Positions 35,227 through 44,411 of a stretch of 64,000 nucleotides of DNA are shown piece by piece. How positions within the stretch are numbered: position 1 is the stretch's first letter; each line of letters opens with the position of its first letter. Under the pieces are notes generated by a model that saw only the letters and a list, made by a program, of their open reading frames with translations, did not search any database and had not been told where the DNA came from. A program made the translations under genes and the position numbers. The stretch comes from Corynebacterium gottingense (GTDB taxonomy: Bacteria > Actinomycetota > Actinomycetes > Mycobacteriales > Mycobacteriaceae): assembly GCF_003693265.1 (NCBI RefSeq), contig NZ_RDRE01000011.1, positions 17,798 to 81,797 of the forward strand. Reading direction: 5' to 3'.

Positions 35227-36926
35227 TGGTTGAGCACCTCGTGGGCGAGCATGTCCATGGGCATTGACCCGAGGCCGAGCGCCTTGGTGTGGAACTGGGC
35301 GGCAGTCATTCCCTGGGCCAGCGCGCGTTCGCGCAGCGTGCACCAATCGCGGTAGCCGATGGCGTACGACGGCGCCTGCCCCGGCCACCCCATGTAGCGG
35401 TCCAGCTCGAACGAGATGCGCGTCTCCGGCATGGCGCAGTTGTCGCGCAGGAACGCCTTCGCGTACTGGGCGTCCCAGGTGCCGCTGCCGTCCGGCGAGA
35501 GCTTCTTCAGGTGGACGCCGATGTCCACCATCACGCGGGCCAGGCGCAGGCGCCGCGAGTCCAGCAGCCCCATCAGGTAGCCGGGGTCCTCGAACCAGCC
35601 GAAGTTCTCCATGAGGTGCTCGGCGTAGAGCGCCCACCCCTCGCCGTGCGCGGAGTTGAAGCACACGGAGCGCCGCCACAGGTTGAGCTCGTTGCGGTTG
35701 AGCAGCGCAGCGCCGTGCTGCAGGTGGTGGCCGGGGATGCCCTCGTGGAACACGGTGGACAGCTCCTGCCAGGTGTGGAAGGTCTCCTGCCCCTCCGGCA
35801 CGGACCACCACATGGTGCCGGGGCGCAGCATGTCGTCGCTCGGCGGGGTGTAGAAGACGCCACCGGACCCGGCCCGGTCGATCGCGGTGTTCACCCCGGG
35901 CATGTCCTCCGGGATGTCGAGCTCGCTGCCGGCGAAGCACTCGACGACCTCCGCGTTCACCTTGTCCAGCCACTCCAGCAGCGCGTCGGTGCCGTGCAGC
36001 GTGTACCGGTCATCCTCGTTGAGGCGCCGGTACGCCGCCGGCACGCTCGTCTCCGCGCCGTACAGCTGCCGCGCCAGGGCCTGTTGCTTATCGACGGTCA
36101 CCCGCAACTCGTCTTCCGCCCACGCGTACGCCTCATCGAGGTCCACTTCGCGGCCCAAGAAGTACTCGGAGAACAGCTCGTAGCGGTCGCGGCCCACCCC
36201 GTCCTCGTGGTTTGCCTGCGGCGACAGCTCGGTGGAGAGCCAGTCCGCGAACTTGGCAAACGCCTCCTTGGCTTCCTCTACCACCTTCGACTCCGGCGGC
36301 AGGCCCAGGTAGTCCAGGGTTGAGCCGGACTCACCGAGCGTCTCGCACTGGTTGATCACCGCGTCGATCTGGCGGTGCGACGCCACGTGGCCGGTGTTCG
36401 CCGCCTCGGAGAGGGATTCGGTGTAGCCGCACAGCGCGTCGGGCACCTTGCTCAGGCGGGCCGCGACGTTGTCAAAGTCCTCCTCCGTCACCTTGGGCAT
36501 GAGCAGGAAGGAGTCGCGGATCGTCTGGACGGGCGACTCGATGTTGTTCAGCCGACGCAGGAACTCGCCCTGGTGGTGCAGCTCCAGGTGGTAGGCCAGC
36601 CGGTCGCGCAGGATCGTGGCGGTCAGGCTGTCCACCTCGTCAAAGTCGTCCTCGTCGTCGGAGGCGTCGGTGGAGTCGTTGAGCGCGTCGACGTCCGCGA
36701 TGAGGTCGCGGATGCGGTCCGCCATCGCGTCCCAGTACTCGGGGCTGAAGTCCTGGAGGTCGGCGTCGAAGCCTTCGAGCCCGATCTGCGTGCCCAGGGT
36801 GGGCGTGAGCTGGGCGTAGTCGTAGACGAAGTCCTCACACGTGGCGTCGAGAAGCGATGGCTCTCGGCCAGGCATCGCACCTGGCGCGTGCTCGGGTGTG
36901 GGCTCGGTCGGGAGAACTGACGTCAT
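35223..36926 (-). CDS. DUF885-family putative zinc peptidase
   Basis: This 567-residue DUF885 protein carries a peptidase-like HExxxxHH motif (FHEGIPGHHLQ) and a downstream Glu region (NSAHGEGWALYAEHLM). It ends in the conserved QATSYxxG/R-type segment QAPSYAIGYRDW. No signal peptide is visible, so it is probably cytosolic. It is divergent from the ROK regulator with a 169-base promoter region. Confidence 0.88.
   Translation of the reverse strand: MTSVLPTEPTPEHAPGAMPGREPSLLDATCEDFVYDYAQLTPTLGTQIGLEGFDADLQDFSPEYWDAMADRIRDLIADVDALNDSTDASDDEDDFDEVDSLTATILRDRLAYHLELHHQGEFLRRLNNIESPVQTIRDSFLLMPKVTEEDFDNVAARLSKVPDALCGYTESLSEAANTGHVASHRQIDAVINQCETLGESGSTLDYLGLPPESKVVEEAKEAFAKFADWLSTELSPQANHEDGVGRDRYELFSEYFLGREVDLDEAYAWAEDELRVTVDKQQALARQLYGAETSVPAAYRRLNEDDRYTLHGTDALLEWLDKVNAEVVECFAGSELDIPEDMPGVNTAIDRAGSGGVFYTPPSDDMLRPGTMWWSVPEGQETFHTWQELSTVFHEGIPGHHLQHGAALLNRNELNLWRRSVCFNSAHGEGWALYAEHLMENFGWFEDPGYLMGLLDSRRLRLARVMVDIGVHLKKLSPDGSGTWDAQYAKAFLRDNCAMPETRISFELDRYMGWPGQAPSYAIGYRDWCTLRERALAQGMTAAQFHTKALGLGSMPMDMLAHEVLNH
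36086..36096 (-). repeat. CGTCGATAAGC site in the DUF885 gene
   Basis: Exact copy, read by the gene as Val-Asp-Lys rather than Leu-Ile-Asp. Confidence 0.9.
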
Positions 36927-37095
36927 GATTGGGGATTCTAACCCACCTGCGAATTTTCCTGCGATCGGAAATCTTTTGAACCAAGCTGTCTGTCCTGCTC
37001 AGAGCACACGTTTTCATATGGTGAGACCGCATTTTTCGGCCATTTTTAGGGCGGCGACTGGACAAAGCAGTCTGCCAGTGAGTAAATATATTCAC

Positions 37096-38166
37096 ATGAC
37101 TTGCACAACATTGCCGTTCACTCGCCCGACGACCCCCGCGGCGAAGTGTCTCCACCTCATTCGCCTGCAGGACCTCACGTCCCGCAGTGAACTCGTGCAA
37201 GCCACCGGGCTCTCCCAGCCGACCGTCACGCGCGCCATCGCCGCGCTCACGGAGGCCGGGCTGGTCAACGAGCGAACCGACCTCACCCGCTCCACCGGGC
37301 GCGGTCGGCCGACGATCCCCCTGGAGCTCGCCGAGCCCGACCCCATCTACGGCGGCATCGCCGTGGGCACCGACTTCACCTACGTCGCCGTCTTCGACCT
37401 GCGCGGTCGCACCCTGCGCTGCGTCGACCTCGAGCTGCCCGTCGCCAGCATGACGCCCGACGACGTCATCCAGCACCTCATGGCGGCACTCAACCGCCTC
37501 ACCGCGGGCATGCAGCGGCGCCTCGCCGCCCTCGGCGTGACCACGTCGGGCACCGTGACGGAGGACGGCACCGTCATCGCCGTGAACCTGGGCTGGGACG
37601 GCGTGGACCTCGCCGGGCAGTTGCGGGAGCAGTTTTCTGTTCCGGTTGAGGTGACGTCGATTAGCGCTGCGATCATCGGCTCCGAGATGCAGTCGAACCT
37701 GGACCTTGGCGACGGGCCGATCATGGCGCTGTTCGCGGACGACTCGATCGGCTGCGCGGTGTCCACCGGCGACGGCGTGCAGCCGATCCGCGTGAAGCGG
37801 CACGAGCTGACCACGCGCGGCCTGCTCGAGCGTATTCACAAGCCGGGGCTTGCCACGCTGCTCGACGCCGTCCAGGATTCCAGCCCCGACACCCGCACCG
37901 CGCTGGACGAACGCGCCCGCGACCTGGGCAGCCTGGTGGCCAAGCTCAGCACCGAGCACGCGCCGTCCACGGTGGTCATCGCGGGGAGCGCGTTTATCGA
38001 CGACCCCCACGCCCCCGCTCCTTTCGCCCGCACCGTGCGCGCAGAAATGGAGCAGGCGCCCGAGCTGCGCATGATCCCCACCCACGCTGAGGTGGTGCGC
38101 GACATTGCCCGCGCCGCCGCGCTAGACCTCGTGCTCCGCGAGCCCCTCACGGTAGCGGCGAGCTAG
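37096..38166 (+). CDS. ROK-family transcriptional regulator
   Basis: This regulator of about 356 residues has an N-terminal winged HTH (SRSELVQATGLSQPTVTRAIAALTEAGLV), the GRGRPTIPLEL linker and a ROK ATPase-fold domain. The usual ROK zinc motif C-x-C-G-x2-G-C and the sugar-binding E-x-G-H motif are absent, so it probably does not bind or phosphorylate a sugar in the normal way. TATATT lies just before the ATG, giving a leaderless message. Its 3' end overlaps the convergent carbonic anhydrase gene by 45 bases. The regulon is unknown; the nearby symporter is a candidate. Confidence 0.85.
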   Translation: MTCTTLPFTRPTTPAAKCLHLIRLQDLTSRSELVQATGLSQPTVTRAIAALTEAGLVNERTDLTRSTGRGRPTIPLELAEPDPIYGGIAVGTDFTYVAVFDLRGRTLRCVDLELPVASMTPDDVIQHLMAALNRLTAGMQRRLAALGVTTSGTVTEDGTVIAVNLGWDGVDLAGQLREQFSVPVEVTSISAAIIGSEMQSNLDLGDGPIMALFADDSIGCAVSTGDGVQPIRVKRHELTTRGLLERIHKPGLATLLDAVQDSSPDTRTALDERARDLGSLVAKLSTEHAPSTVVIAGSAFIDDPHAPAPFARTVRAEMEQAPELRMIPTHAEVVRDIARAAALDLVLREPLTVAAS

Positions 38167-38652
38167 CTCCACGTAGCCCGCGGCGTGGCGCACCCGCTGC
38201 TCGCGGGTTTCCGCGTCCAGCTGCTTGCGCACCTTCGCCGGCACCCCGGCCGCAATGGAAAATGGCGGGACGACCTGCCCCTCCAGGACCACCGCCCCGC
38301 CGCCGACGATGCTGCCCTCGCCCACGCGCGCGCCGGAGAGCACCGTCGCGCTCATCCCGATCAGGCAGGCTGGCTCCACGGTGCAGCCGTGGACCATTGC
38401 CATGTGCCCGACCGTGACGTCCTCCCCGAGGACGGTCGTGCTTCCCGTCTCCACATGGATGACCGAGCCGTCCTGGACGTTGGAGCGCGCCCCGATCTCG
38501 ATGGCGCCGACGTCGCCACGCAGCACCGCGCCCGGCCAGATATTGACGTCCTCGGCGATAGTGACGTCGCCGATGATGGTGGCCCCGGGGGCGATGTAGG
38601 CGCTGGGGTGGATGCGCGGGGTCTTCCCCTCGAACGAGTAGATACCGGACAT
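38122..38652 (-). CDS. Gamma-class carbonic anhydrase-like hexapeptide protein
   Basis: This 176-residue protein has left-handed beta-helix repeats and the gamma-CA zinc histidines in VIHVE and VGHMAMVHGC, followed by LIGMSATVLSGARVGEGSIVGGGAVV and a C-terminal helix. It would hydrate CO2 or bind a related ligand. Catalysis in bacterial members is often unproven. It shares an upstream region with the symporter, in the opposite direction. Confidence 0.88.
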   Translation of the reverse strand: MSGIYSFEGKTPRIHPSAYIAPGATIIGDVTIAEDVNIWPGAVLRGDVGAIEIGARSNVQDGSVIHVETGSTTVLGEDVTVGHMAMVHGCTVEPACLIGMSATVLSGARVGEGSIVGGGAVVLEGQVVPPFSIAAGVPAKVRKQLDAETREQRVRHAAGYVELARRYREGLAEHEV

Positions 38653-38776
38653 TGGTGCTCCTCACTGTGTTGGGTGTGCCCTCCGAGCGTAGCCAAAACG
38701 CCCAGATAGACCGTCCTGTCTGTCTGTTGAGCGAATTAGTTTTTAGGTGACACGCTGCTACTCTGCGTTGAGTAAG

Positions 38777-38788
38777 TACAGATCTGTA
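38777..38788. promoter_or_regulatory. Palindrome upstream of the symporter
   Basis: TACAGATCTGTA is a perfect 12-base dyad 28 bases before the symporter start codon, in the promoter region shared with the carbonic anhydrase gene. It is a likely repressor site for the symporter; the binder is not identified. Confidence 0.55.
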
Positions 38789-38816
38789 TAGATTCTTTCA
38801 ACGCATTGGAGTGCGC

Positions 38817-40103
38817 ATGTCTCTTCCAAAGTGGGCGACCGGATTTGGCGCCCAAGTGATTTACGGCCTGATTATCGGCCTCATCCTCGGCTTCATCGCC
38901 GCAGGTAGCGACGTCGAGTGGCTCTCCGGGCTGCTCGACTGGGTCGGCGGCACCTACGTCCAGCTGCTCAAGCTGCTCATCCCGCCGCTGGTGTTCACCG
39001 CTGTGGTGACCTCGATTGCCAACCTTCGCCAGGTCTCCAACGCGGCCCGCCTGGCCGTGCAAACGCTGGTGTGGTTCGCCATCACCGCGTTCTTCTCCGT
39101 CATCATCGGCATCGTCGTCGGCGCCGTGCTCAAGCCCGGCGCGAACTCCACCGTGGACGCGGCCGAGGCCGCCGAGCCGTCGACCACCGGCTCCTGGATG
39201 GGCTTCCTGGATTCCGTCGTCCCATCGAACTTCCTTGGCCTGACCGCCAAGGTCACCGAGTCGGGCGCGTCGGTGAACTTCAACGTGCTGCAGATCCTCG
39301 TGGTCTCCCTGCTCATCGGCGTCGCCGCGGTGAAGGCGGGCAAGTCCGCCGAACCGTTTATTAAGTTTTCCGAGTCGCTGCTCAAGGTGGTTCAGGTCGT
39401 GCTGTGGTGGGTCATCCGCCTCGCCCCGATCGGCACTGCGGCCCTGATCGGCAACGCAGTCGCCACCTACGGCTGGGAGGCCCTGAGCAACCTGGGCCAA
39501 TTCGTCCTGGCCATCTACATCGGCCTCGCCCTGGTCATCTTCGTGCTCTACCCGATCGTGCTGGCCATGAACAAGATCAACGTGGTCGAGTTTTTCCAGC
39601 GCGTCTGGCCCGTCACCGCACTGGGCTTTGTCACCCGCTCCTCCATGGGCGTGATGCCGGTGAACCAGCGCACCGTCGAGCAGTCCATGGGCGTGCCCTC
39701 TGAGTACGCGTCCTTTGCCATGCCGCTGGGCGCGGCGACCAAGATGGACGGCTGCGCCTCCGTCTACCCCGCCATCGCCGCTCTGTTCGTCGCGCAGTTC
39801 TACGGCGTTGACCTAGGCATGATGGACTACCTGCTCATCGTCATCGTTTCCGTGTTGGGTTCCGCGGCCACCGCGGGCACCACCGGCGCGACCGTCATGC
39901 TGACGCTCACCCTGTCCACCCTCGGCCTGCCGCTGGCGGGCGTCGGCCTGCTGCTGGCCATCGAGCCGATCATCGACATGGGCCGCACCGCCGTCAACGT
40001 CACCGGCCAGGCCGTCGTGGCCGCCGTGGTGTCCACGCGCGAGAAGATCTTGGACAAGGACGTCTGGGACGCGGGCAAGGAGGCCGCGCCCGCAGCGGCG
40101 TAG
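38817..40103 (+). CDS. Dicarboxylate/amino acid:cation symporter (DAACS family)
   Basis: This symporter of about 428 residues has spans 1-6, the VNFNVLQILVVSLLIGVA segment and the DAACS core: a serine-rich HP1-like VTRSSMGVMPV, KMDGCASVYPAIAALF (replacing the usual NMDGTA) and IDMGRTAVNVTGQAV. The DMGRTxxNVTG helix coordinates substrate and Na+. The substrate class is glutamate, C4-dicarboxylate or cystine and cannot be narrowed. GGAG precedes ATG 38817. Confidence 0.88.
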   Translation: MSLPKWATGFGAQVIYGLIIGLILGFIAAGSDVEWLSGLLDWVGGTYVQLLKLLIPPLVFTAVVTSIANLRQVSNAARLAVQTLVWFAITAFFSVIIGIVVGAVLKPGANSTVDAAEAAEPSTTGSWMGFLDSVVPSNFLGLTAKVTESGASVNFNVLQILVVSLLIGVAAVKAGKSAEPFIKFSESLLKVVQVVLWWVIRLAPIGTAALIGNAVATYGWEALSNLGQFVLAIYIGLALVIFVLYPIVLAMNKINVVEFFQRVWPVTALGFVTRSSMGVMPVNQRTVEQSMGVPSEYASFAMPLGAATKMDGCASVYPAIAALFVAQFYGVDLGMMDYLLIVIVSVLGSAATAGTTGATVMLTLTLSTLGLPLAGVGLLLAIEPIIDMGRTAVNVTGQAVVAAVVSTREKILDKDVWDAGKEAAPAAA

Positions 40104-40106
40104 CCC

Positions 40107-41018
40107 CTACTTCGGCAGCGCGTCCGGCAGGTACTGCTTCACAAAGGAGTAGATGCCGGCCAGGACGCCGATGATGGCGAAGATGATGCCGATGATCTTC
40201 TCGGTTTCGGAACCACCGCCGAGCGACACAGTGCCCTGCCCCCTGCTCGGAGTGCTCTTCTTCGGCAACGGAACCGCCTTCGTCGACGGCGTCTCGCCGT
40301 TGTTCGCCGGGCGCGCCAGCGCCTCGGTGCGCGCGCCCTCGGGGAACGCGGTCACGCCGGAGGCCTTGCCCGCGGCCTCCCACGCGCTGGCGGTGCCCTC
40401 GGCCGTACGCACCGACGCCACGCCGAACCACGTGCGGTCCGGGTTGATCAAGTTGTAGAGGTGGCCGTTGGCGTTGTTGAACTGGCCATTCGAGTCGTAC
40501 AGGGCGTCCAGCTCGTCGTAGCCCCAACCGTGCATGGCTTTCGCCATGTCTTCTTCACCGGAAAGGTTCTCGCCGAACGGCTGCTCGCCCTGAATCGTCG
40601 CGGTCCACAGCGAACCGCACTCATTGCTGCACGTCTCGTTGTACGGGCGATCGTGGTCGATCCCGCCGGCCTCCTCCACCGCGCGCTGCAGGGCGATGAG
40701 CGCGTAGCCGTGGTCGATCCTCACGTCGTTGACGTACGCTTCCTTCGTCTTCAGACCGTTCACCTTCGCCGCGTACTGCAGGGTCTCGCCGTTGAACGGC
40801 ACGTTGCGGTCCCACATGTCGGCGCGCAGCTCGCGCACCTTCTGCAGGGCGATCTCGTTGTCGCGGGTGAGGTCAAACTTTGCCTCAAAAGTGACGACCT
40901 GGTCGGCGGGCTGGTTCAGCTCCACGCCGGTGACCGGAGCGGGGTCGGCGGAAGCGGCGGGCGCGACGACGAGGGCGGTCGCGGCGCACGCTGCGATTGC
41001 GAGGGAACGAAAACGCAT
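40107..41018 (-). CDS. Secreted CAP-domain protein with C-terminal membrane anchor
   Basis: This 303-residue protein has a signal peptide (RSLAIAACAATALVVAPAASA), a CAP/SCP-like domain with GENLSGEEDMAKAMHGW and GHLYNLINPDRTWFGVASV, a Pro/Ser/Lys spacer, and a C-terminal span (IIGIIFAIIGVLAGIYSFV). It is probably held on the outer face of the membrane. CAP domains bind lipids or peptides in other systems; no partner is evident here. Confidence 0.75.
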   Translation of the reverse strand: MRFRSLAIAACAATALVVAPAASADPAPVTGVELNQPADQVVTFEAKFDLTRDNEIALQKVRELRADMWDRNVPFNGETLQYAAKVNGLKTKEAYVNDVRIDHGYALIALQRAVEEAGGIDHDRPYNETCSNECGSLWTATIQGEQPFGENLSGEEDMAKAMHGWGYDELDALYDSNGQFNNANGHLYNLINPDRTWFGVASVRTAEGTASAWEAAGKASGVTAFPEGARTEALARPANNGETPSTKAVPLPKKSTPSRGQGTVSLGGGSETEKIIGIIFAIIGVLAGIYSFVKQYLPDALPK

Positions 41019-41074
41019 GTCAGGGGCCTTTCAGCAAGTTTTCGGGCAAAAGTTACCCCTTCACCCTACAACTC

Positions 41075-41980
41075 CTAGAGATCCAGCTCGTCCAGAATTG
41101 CGTCCATCGCGTCGGCGACCCCGGTGCGCCACAGCGTCGTGGCCTTCGGGTCGGCGCGCCCCGGCCCGCCGTTGACCACCGCGACGGGCTTTCCCTGTTT
41201 GCGGGCGTCCAGGACGAATCGGTACCCGCTCATCACCGCTAGCGACGTTCCCAGCGCCAGGACCGAAGCGGACTCGTCCAGCCACGCCCGGGCTGCTTGT
41301 CTGCGCCCCGTCGGCACATTCTCACCGAAGTACACCACGTCCGGCTTCAGCCGTTGGCCGCCGCACGCGGGGCAGGCGATCATGTGGAACCGCTCCACGT
41401 CGCTGGCGCGCAGCTCCACGTCGCCGTCTGGGTTGATCATGTTGCCGGTGACTTCCACGGAATTGAAAAAGTTGGGGTTGGCGTGGGTGAGCATGGCGTC
41501 GATAAGCGAGCGAGCGTGGCGCGCCCCGCAGTCCAGGCACACGACGTGCTCCATATCCCCGTGCAGGGCGATGACGTCGTGGGAGCCGGCGGCGAGGTGG
41601 AGGCCGTCGACATTCTGGGTGACAATACCGGTGAGCAACCCGGCGCGCTCGAACTCGACCAGGGCGAAGTGGGTGCGGTTGGGGTTGGCGGCGCGCATGA
41701 ACTGCATGCCCACGAAGGCGCGCGCCCAGTAGCGGTGGACCTGGGCGGGCGAGTGCGCGAACTCCTGGTACGTCATCGGGCGGCCCTTGGTCAGGCGGCC
41801 GCCGGCGCTGCGGTAATCGGGGATGCCGGAGTCGGTGGACACGCCCGCGCCGGTGATGACCAGGACGTTGCCGCGGCGTAGCTGCGCGACGACGCGCTCG
41901 AGCGCGAGGTCCGGGTCGGTGGGCGCGGTGGTTTCGTGGACGACTCGCTCGATGGAGCGCACGGCGCTGCGGTGCGCCAT
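41075..41980 (-). CDS. cobB: Sir2-family NAD-dependent protein deacylase
   Basis: This sirtuin of about 301 residues has GAGVSTDSGIPDYR for NAD, TQNVDGLH, the catalytic His in ALHGDMEH, and two zinc CxxC pairs (CLDCG, CPACGG). The subclass with RPMTYQEF resembles bacterial class II/U sirtuins. The gene begins 26 bases after the AMP nucleosidase stop on the same strand, so the two are co-transcribed. Confidence 0.92.
   Translation of the reverse strand: MAHRSAVRSIERVVHETTAPTDPDLALERVVAQLRRGNVLVITGAGVSTDSGIPDYRSAGGRLTKGRPMTYQEFAHSPAQVHRYWARAFVGMQFMRAANPNRTHFALVEFERAGLLTGIVTQNVDGLHLAAGSHDVIALHGDMEHVVCLDCGARHARSLIDAMLTHANPNFFNSVEVTGNMINPDGDVELRASDVERFHMIACPACGGQRLKPDVVYFGENVPTGRRQAARAWLDESASVLALGTSLAVMSGYRFVLDARKQGKPVAVVNGGPGRADPKATTLWRTGVADAMDAILDELDL
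41498..41508 (+). repeat. CGTCGATAAGC site in the sirtuin gene
   Basis: Exact copy, on the strand opposite the gene, which reads Leu-Ile-Asp. Confidence 0.9.
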
Positions 41981-42006
41981 CTGCACGGCCGGATCGTCGA
42001 AGGAGC

Positions 42007-43398
42007 TCAACGGAATGGGAGCTCTCCGATCGTGCGGCGCAGCTTGCGGGTGCGCAGGCGCTGCGGGTTCTTGGCCAGCTTCTCCATCGCGCGCACCGCG
42101 CACATCACGTGCGCCTCCTTGGAGTTGGAATAGAAGGTCTGGGCGGCCGCGGGCAGCTTCGGCACCGCGTGCAGCGGCAGGTCGGAGACCGCGAGCAGCG
42201 CACCGTAGGGCACGCGGTAGCGGTAGCCGTTTGCCGCGATGGTGCAGGACTCCATGTCCACGGCCGCCGCGGTGGAGCCGCGCAGCCACTCCCACAGGTC
42301 GCGCGGCGCCTTCCATTCCCAGTTGCGGTCGCTGGTGGAAAGGACGGTGCCGGTGCGCATGAGCGAGGTGTCGTCGCCGTAGATCTTCGCCACCGCCTTC
42401 TCCAGGGTGCGCTGGATCTCCGGAACGGCGGGGATGGGCGAGTCGGGACGGATGTGCTCGTCAAGCACGTTGTCTTTGCGCTCGTAGGCGTTGCCCAGGA
42501 TGAGGTCGCCGATGCGCATGCGCGCGTCCATGCCGGCGCAGTGGCCGATCATGATCCACGCTTCGGGGCGCAGCACCGCCAGCGAGTCCGTAATTGTTTT
42601 TGCGTTCGACGGGCCGACGCCGATGTTGATCATAGTGATGCCGTCGCCGTCCTCGGTGACCAGGTCGTAGCGCGGCATCTGGAACTTCGAGCCCAGCTCC
42701 AGGTTCTCCACCGCCACCGTGTCGGAGATGGTCTCGCCGCTGGGCAGCACGAGGCGCGTGTAGCGCGAGCCCTCGCGCGCCAGCTCCGCGACGCCGAAGC
42801 GCACAAACTCGGTGACGTGCATGGCGTAGTTGGTAAACAGGATGAATTTCTGCAGCGACTCCACCTGGATGCCTGTGTAGTGTTCCAGCCGGGCCAGCGC
42901 GAGGTCGAAGCGCTGCGGACCGAAGTGGAAGAGGGGCTTCTCTTCGCCGTGGAAGGCGTCCCAGTGGCCGTCGATAATTGCGTCGTGCACCTCGTCGAGG
43001 GCGGGGCGAGGCACGAACACTGCGTTCTCCGTGTTCGCGGGGCGCGGGCCGGTACCGCGGATGTACTCGGGCGGGATGCGGGTCTCCGAGTAGCCGACGC
43101 GGATCTCGCACTCGTAGTTGGCGGTCAGCGCCTCGAGCTGCGAGCGCAGGTACGGCGCCATGAGGTCGGGCCGCGACAGCACCGCCGAGTAGGTGCCGGC
43201 CTCGTCGACGTAGCCGAAGGGCTCGGAGCGGTCCACTGGCACCCATTGCCCGATCTCCACGGAGAGCTTGGGGTAGTACACGTCCTTGTAGCGCGCGTAG
43301 TCGCCGCTGGTGAGCGCGTCTCGCGCGAGCTCACACGATGCGGTGTAGAGCTCAATGAGCTTCTCGACGGCCACGTGCGCACTCTCGACTCTGTCCAT
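42007..43398 (-). CDS. amn: AMP nucleosidase
   Basis: This 463-residue enzyme hydrolyses AMP to adenine and ribose 5-phosphate in purine salvage. It has the N-terminal AMN regulatory domain (DVYYPKLSVEIGQ to FFHFG-type segment) and a C-terminal nucleoside-phosphorylase-like domain with INIGVGPSNAKT, IGHCAGMD, VDMESCTIAANGYRYRVPYGALLAVSD. Co-transcribed with the sirtuin gene. It is divergent from the App1-type gene with only 20 bases between starts. Confidence 0.93.
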   Translation of the reverse strand: MDRVESAHVAVEKLIELYTASCELARDALTSGDYARYKDVYYPKLSVEIGQWVPVDRSEPFGYVDEAGTYSAVLSRPDLMAPYLRSQLEALTANYECEIRVGYSETRIPPEYIRGTGPRPANTENAVFVPRPALDEVHDAIIDGHWDAFHGEEKPLFHFGPQRFDLALARLEHYTGIQVESLQKFILFTNYAMHVTEFVRFGVAELAREGSRYTRLVLPSGETISDTVAVENLELGSKFQMPRYDLVTEDGDGITMINIGVGPSNAKTITDSLAVLRPEAWIMIGHCAGMDARMRIGDLILGNAYERKDNVLDEHIRPDSPIPAVPEIQRTLEKAVAKIYGDDTSLMRTGTVLSTSDRNWEWKAPRDLWEWLRGSTAAAVDMESCTIAANGYRYRVPYGALLAVSDLPLHAVPKLPAAAQTFYSNSKEAHVMCAVRAMEKLAKNPQRLRTRKLRRTIGELPFR

Positions 43399-43418
43399 AG
43401 CGCCTAGACTACTGGCTT

Positions 43419-44411
43419 ATGGGATTTTCAGACGTGGTCCGCTGGGCGGAGCACCGCATCAACAACGCGGACGTGAAAGCGAAGGCCCGCCGGGGCTGGG
43501 CGCCACAGGTCACGGGTTTTACCGGCTACGGCAACTCCGAGCGCGCCCGCGTGCTTGGGCGCGTGCTCATGGCGGACCCCGAGCGGGAACCGAAAACGGA
43601 GGTGGAGCGCGGCTACCGCCAGTTCTTCACCACCCAGGTTCCCGACATTGAGGTCACGGTCACGCTGGGCGCGCAGACAGTGACTGCGCAGACGAACGGC
43701 AACGGCTACCTCGAGGTACTCATCCTGGACCACGGGCTGGAGCCCGGCTGGCACACCGCCACGGTGCGCACACCGCTGAGCGCGGAGCCGAGCGAGGCGC
43801 AGGTGCAGATCATTTCGGACGACGTCACCCACGGCCTGATCTCCGATGTGGACGACACGATCATGGTGACCATGCTGCCGCGCGCCATGCTCGCCGCCTG
43901 GAACTCGTGGGTGAAAAAGACGAACACCCGCCAGCCGATCGCGGGCATGGACGACTTCTACGGCGCCGTCCTCGGCCCCGACGAGCCCACCTTCTACGTC
44001 TCTACGGGCGCCTGGAACACCTACGACACGCTCACCGACTTCATCGCGCGCGAGAAGCTGCCGCGCGGCCCGCTGCTGCTCACGGACTGGGGCCCCACCC
44101 CGACTGGTCTGTTCCGCAGCGGCAAGGAGCACAAGCGGGTGGCGCTGCGTAACCTCATCGTGGACTTCCCCAACATCCGTTGGACGCTGGTGGGCGACGA
44201 CGGCCAGCACGATCCCATGCTGTATTCGGACCTGGTGCAGGAGCACCCCGACCGCGTGCGGCTCGTGGCCATCCGCGAGCTCAGCCGCTCCGAGCACATG
44301 CTGGCCCACGGCACCACCACCACGATCTCGCAGCCGGGCAACTACCGCACCATTAAGTCGATCCACGGCCACACCGGCTTTGACTTGCTCGAGGAATACC
44401 GGCACCTGTGA
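43419..44411 (+). CDS. App1/DUF2183-family phosphatidate phosphatase-like protein
   Basis: This 330-residue protein has an N-terminal beta domain and the DUF2183 HAD-like phosphatase core with D143-x-D145-x-T147 (ISDVDDTIMVT), FYVSTGAWNTYD, TDWGPTPTG and LVGDDGQHDP. Related App1 acts on phosphatidate. The physiological substrate in corynebacteria is unknown. Its stop overlaps the next gene's GTG start (GTGA). Confidence 0.88.
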   Translation: MGFSDVVRWAEHRINNADVKAKARRGWAPQVTGFTGYGNSERARVLGRVLMADPEREPKTEVERGYRQFFTTQVPDIEVTVTLGAQTVTAQTNGNGYLEVLILDHGLEPGWHTATVRTPLSAEPSEAQVQIISDDVTHGLISDVDDTIMVTMLPRAMLAAWNSWVKKTNTRQPIAGMDDFYGAVLGPDEPTFYVSTGAWNTYDTLTDFIAREKLPRGPLLLTDWGPTPTGLFRSGKEHKRVALRNLIVDFPNIRWTLVGDDGQHDPMLYSDLVQEHPDRVRLVAIRELSRSEHMLAHGTTTTISQPGNYRTIKSIHGHTGFDLLEEYRHL

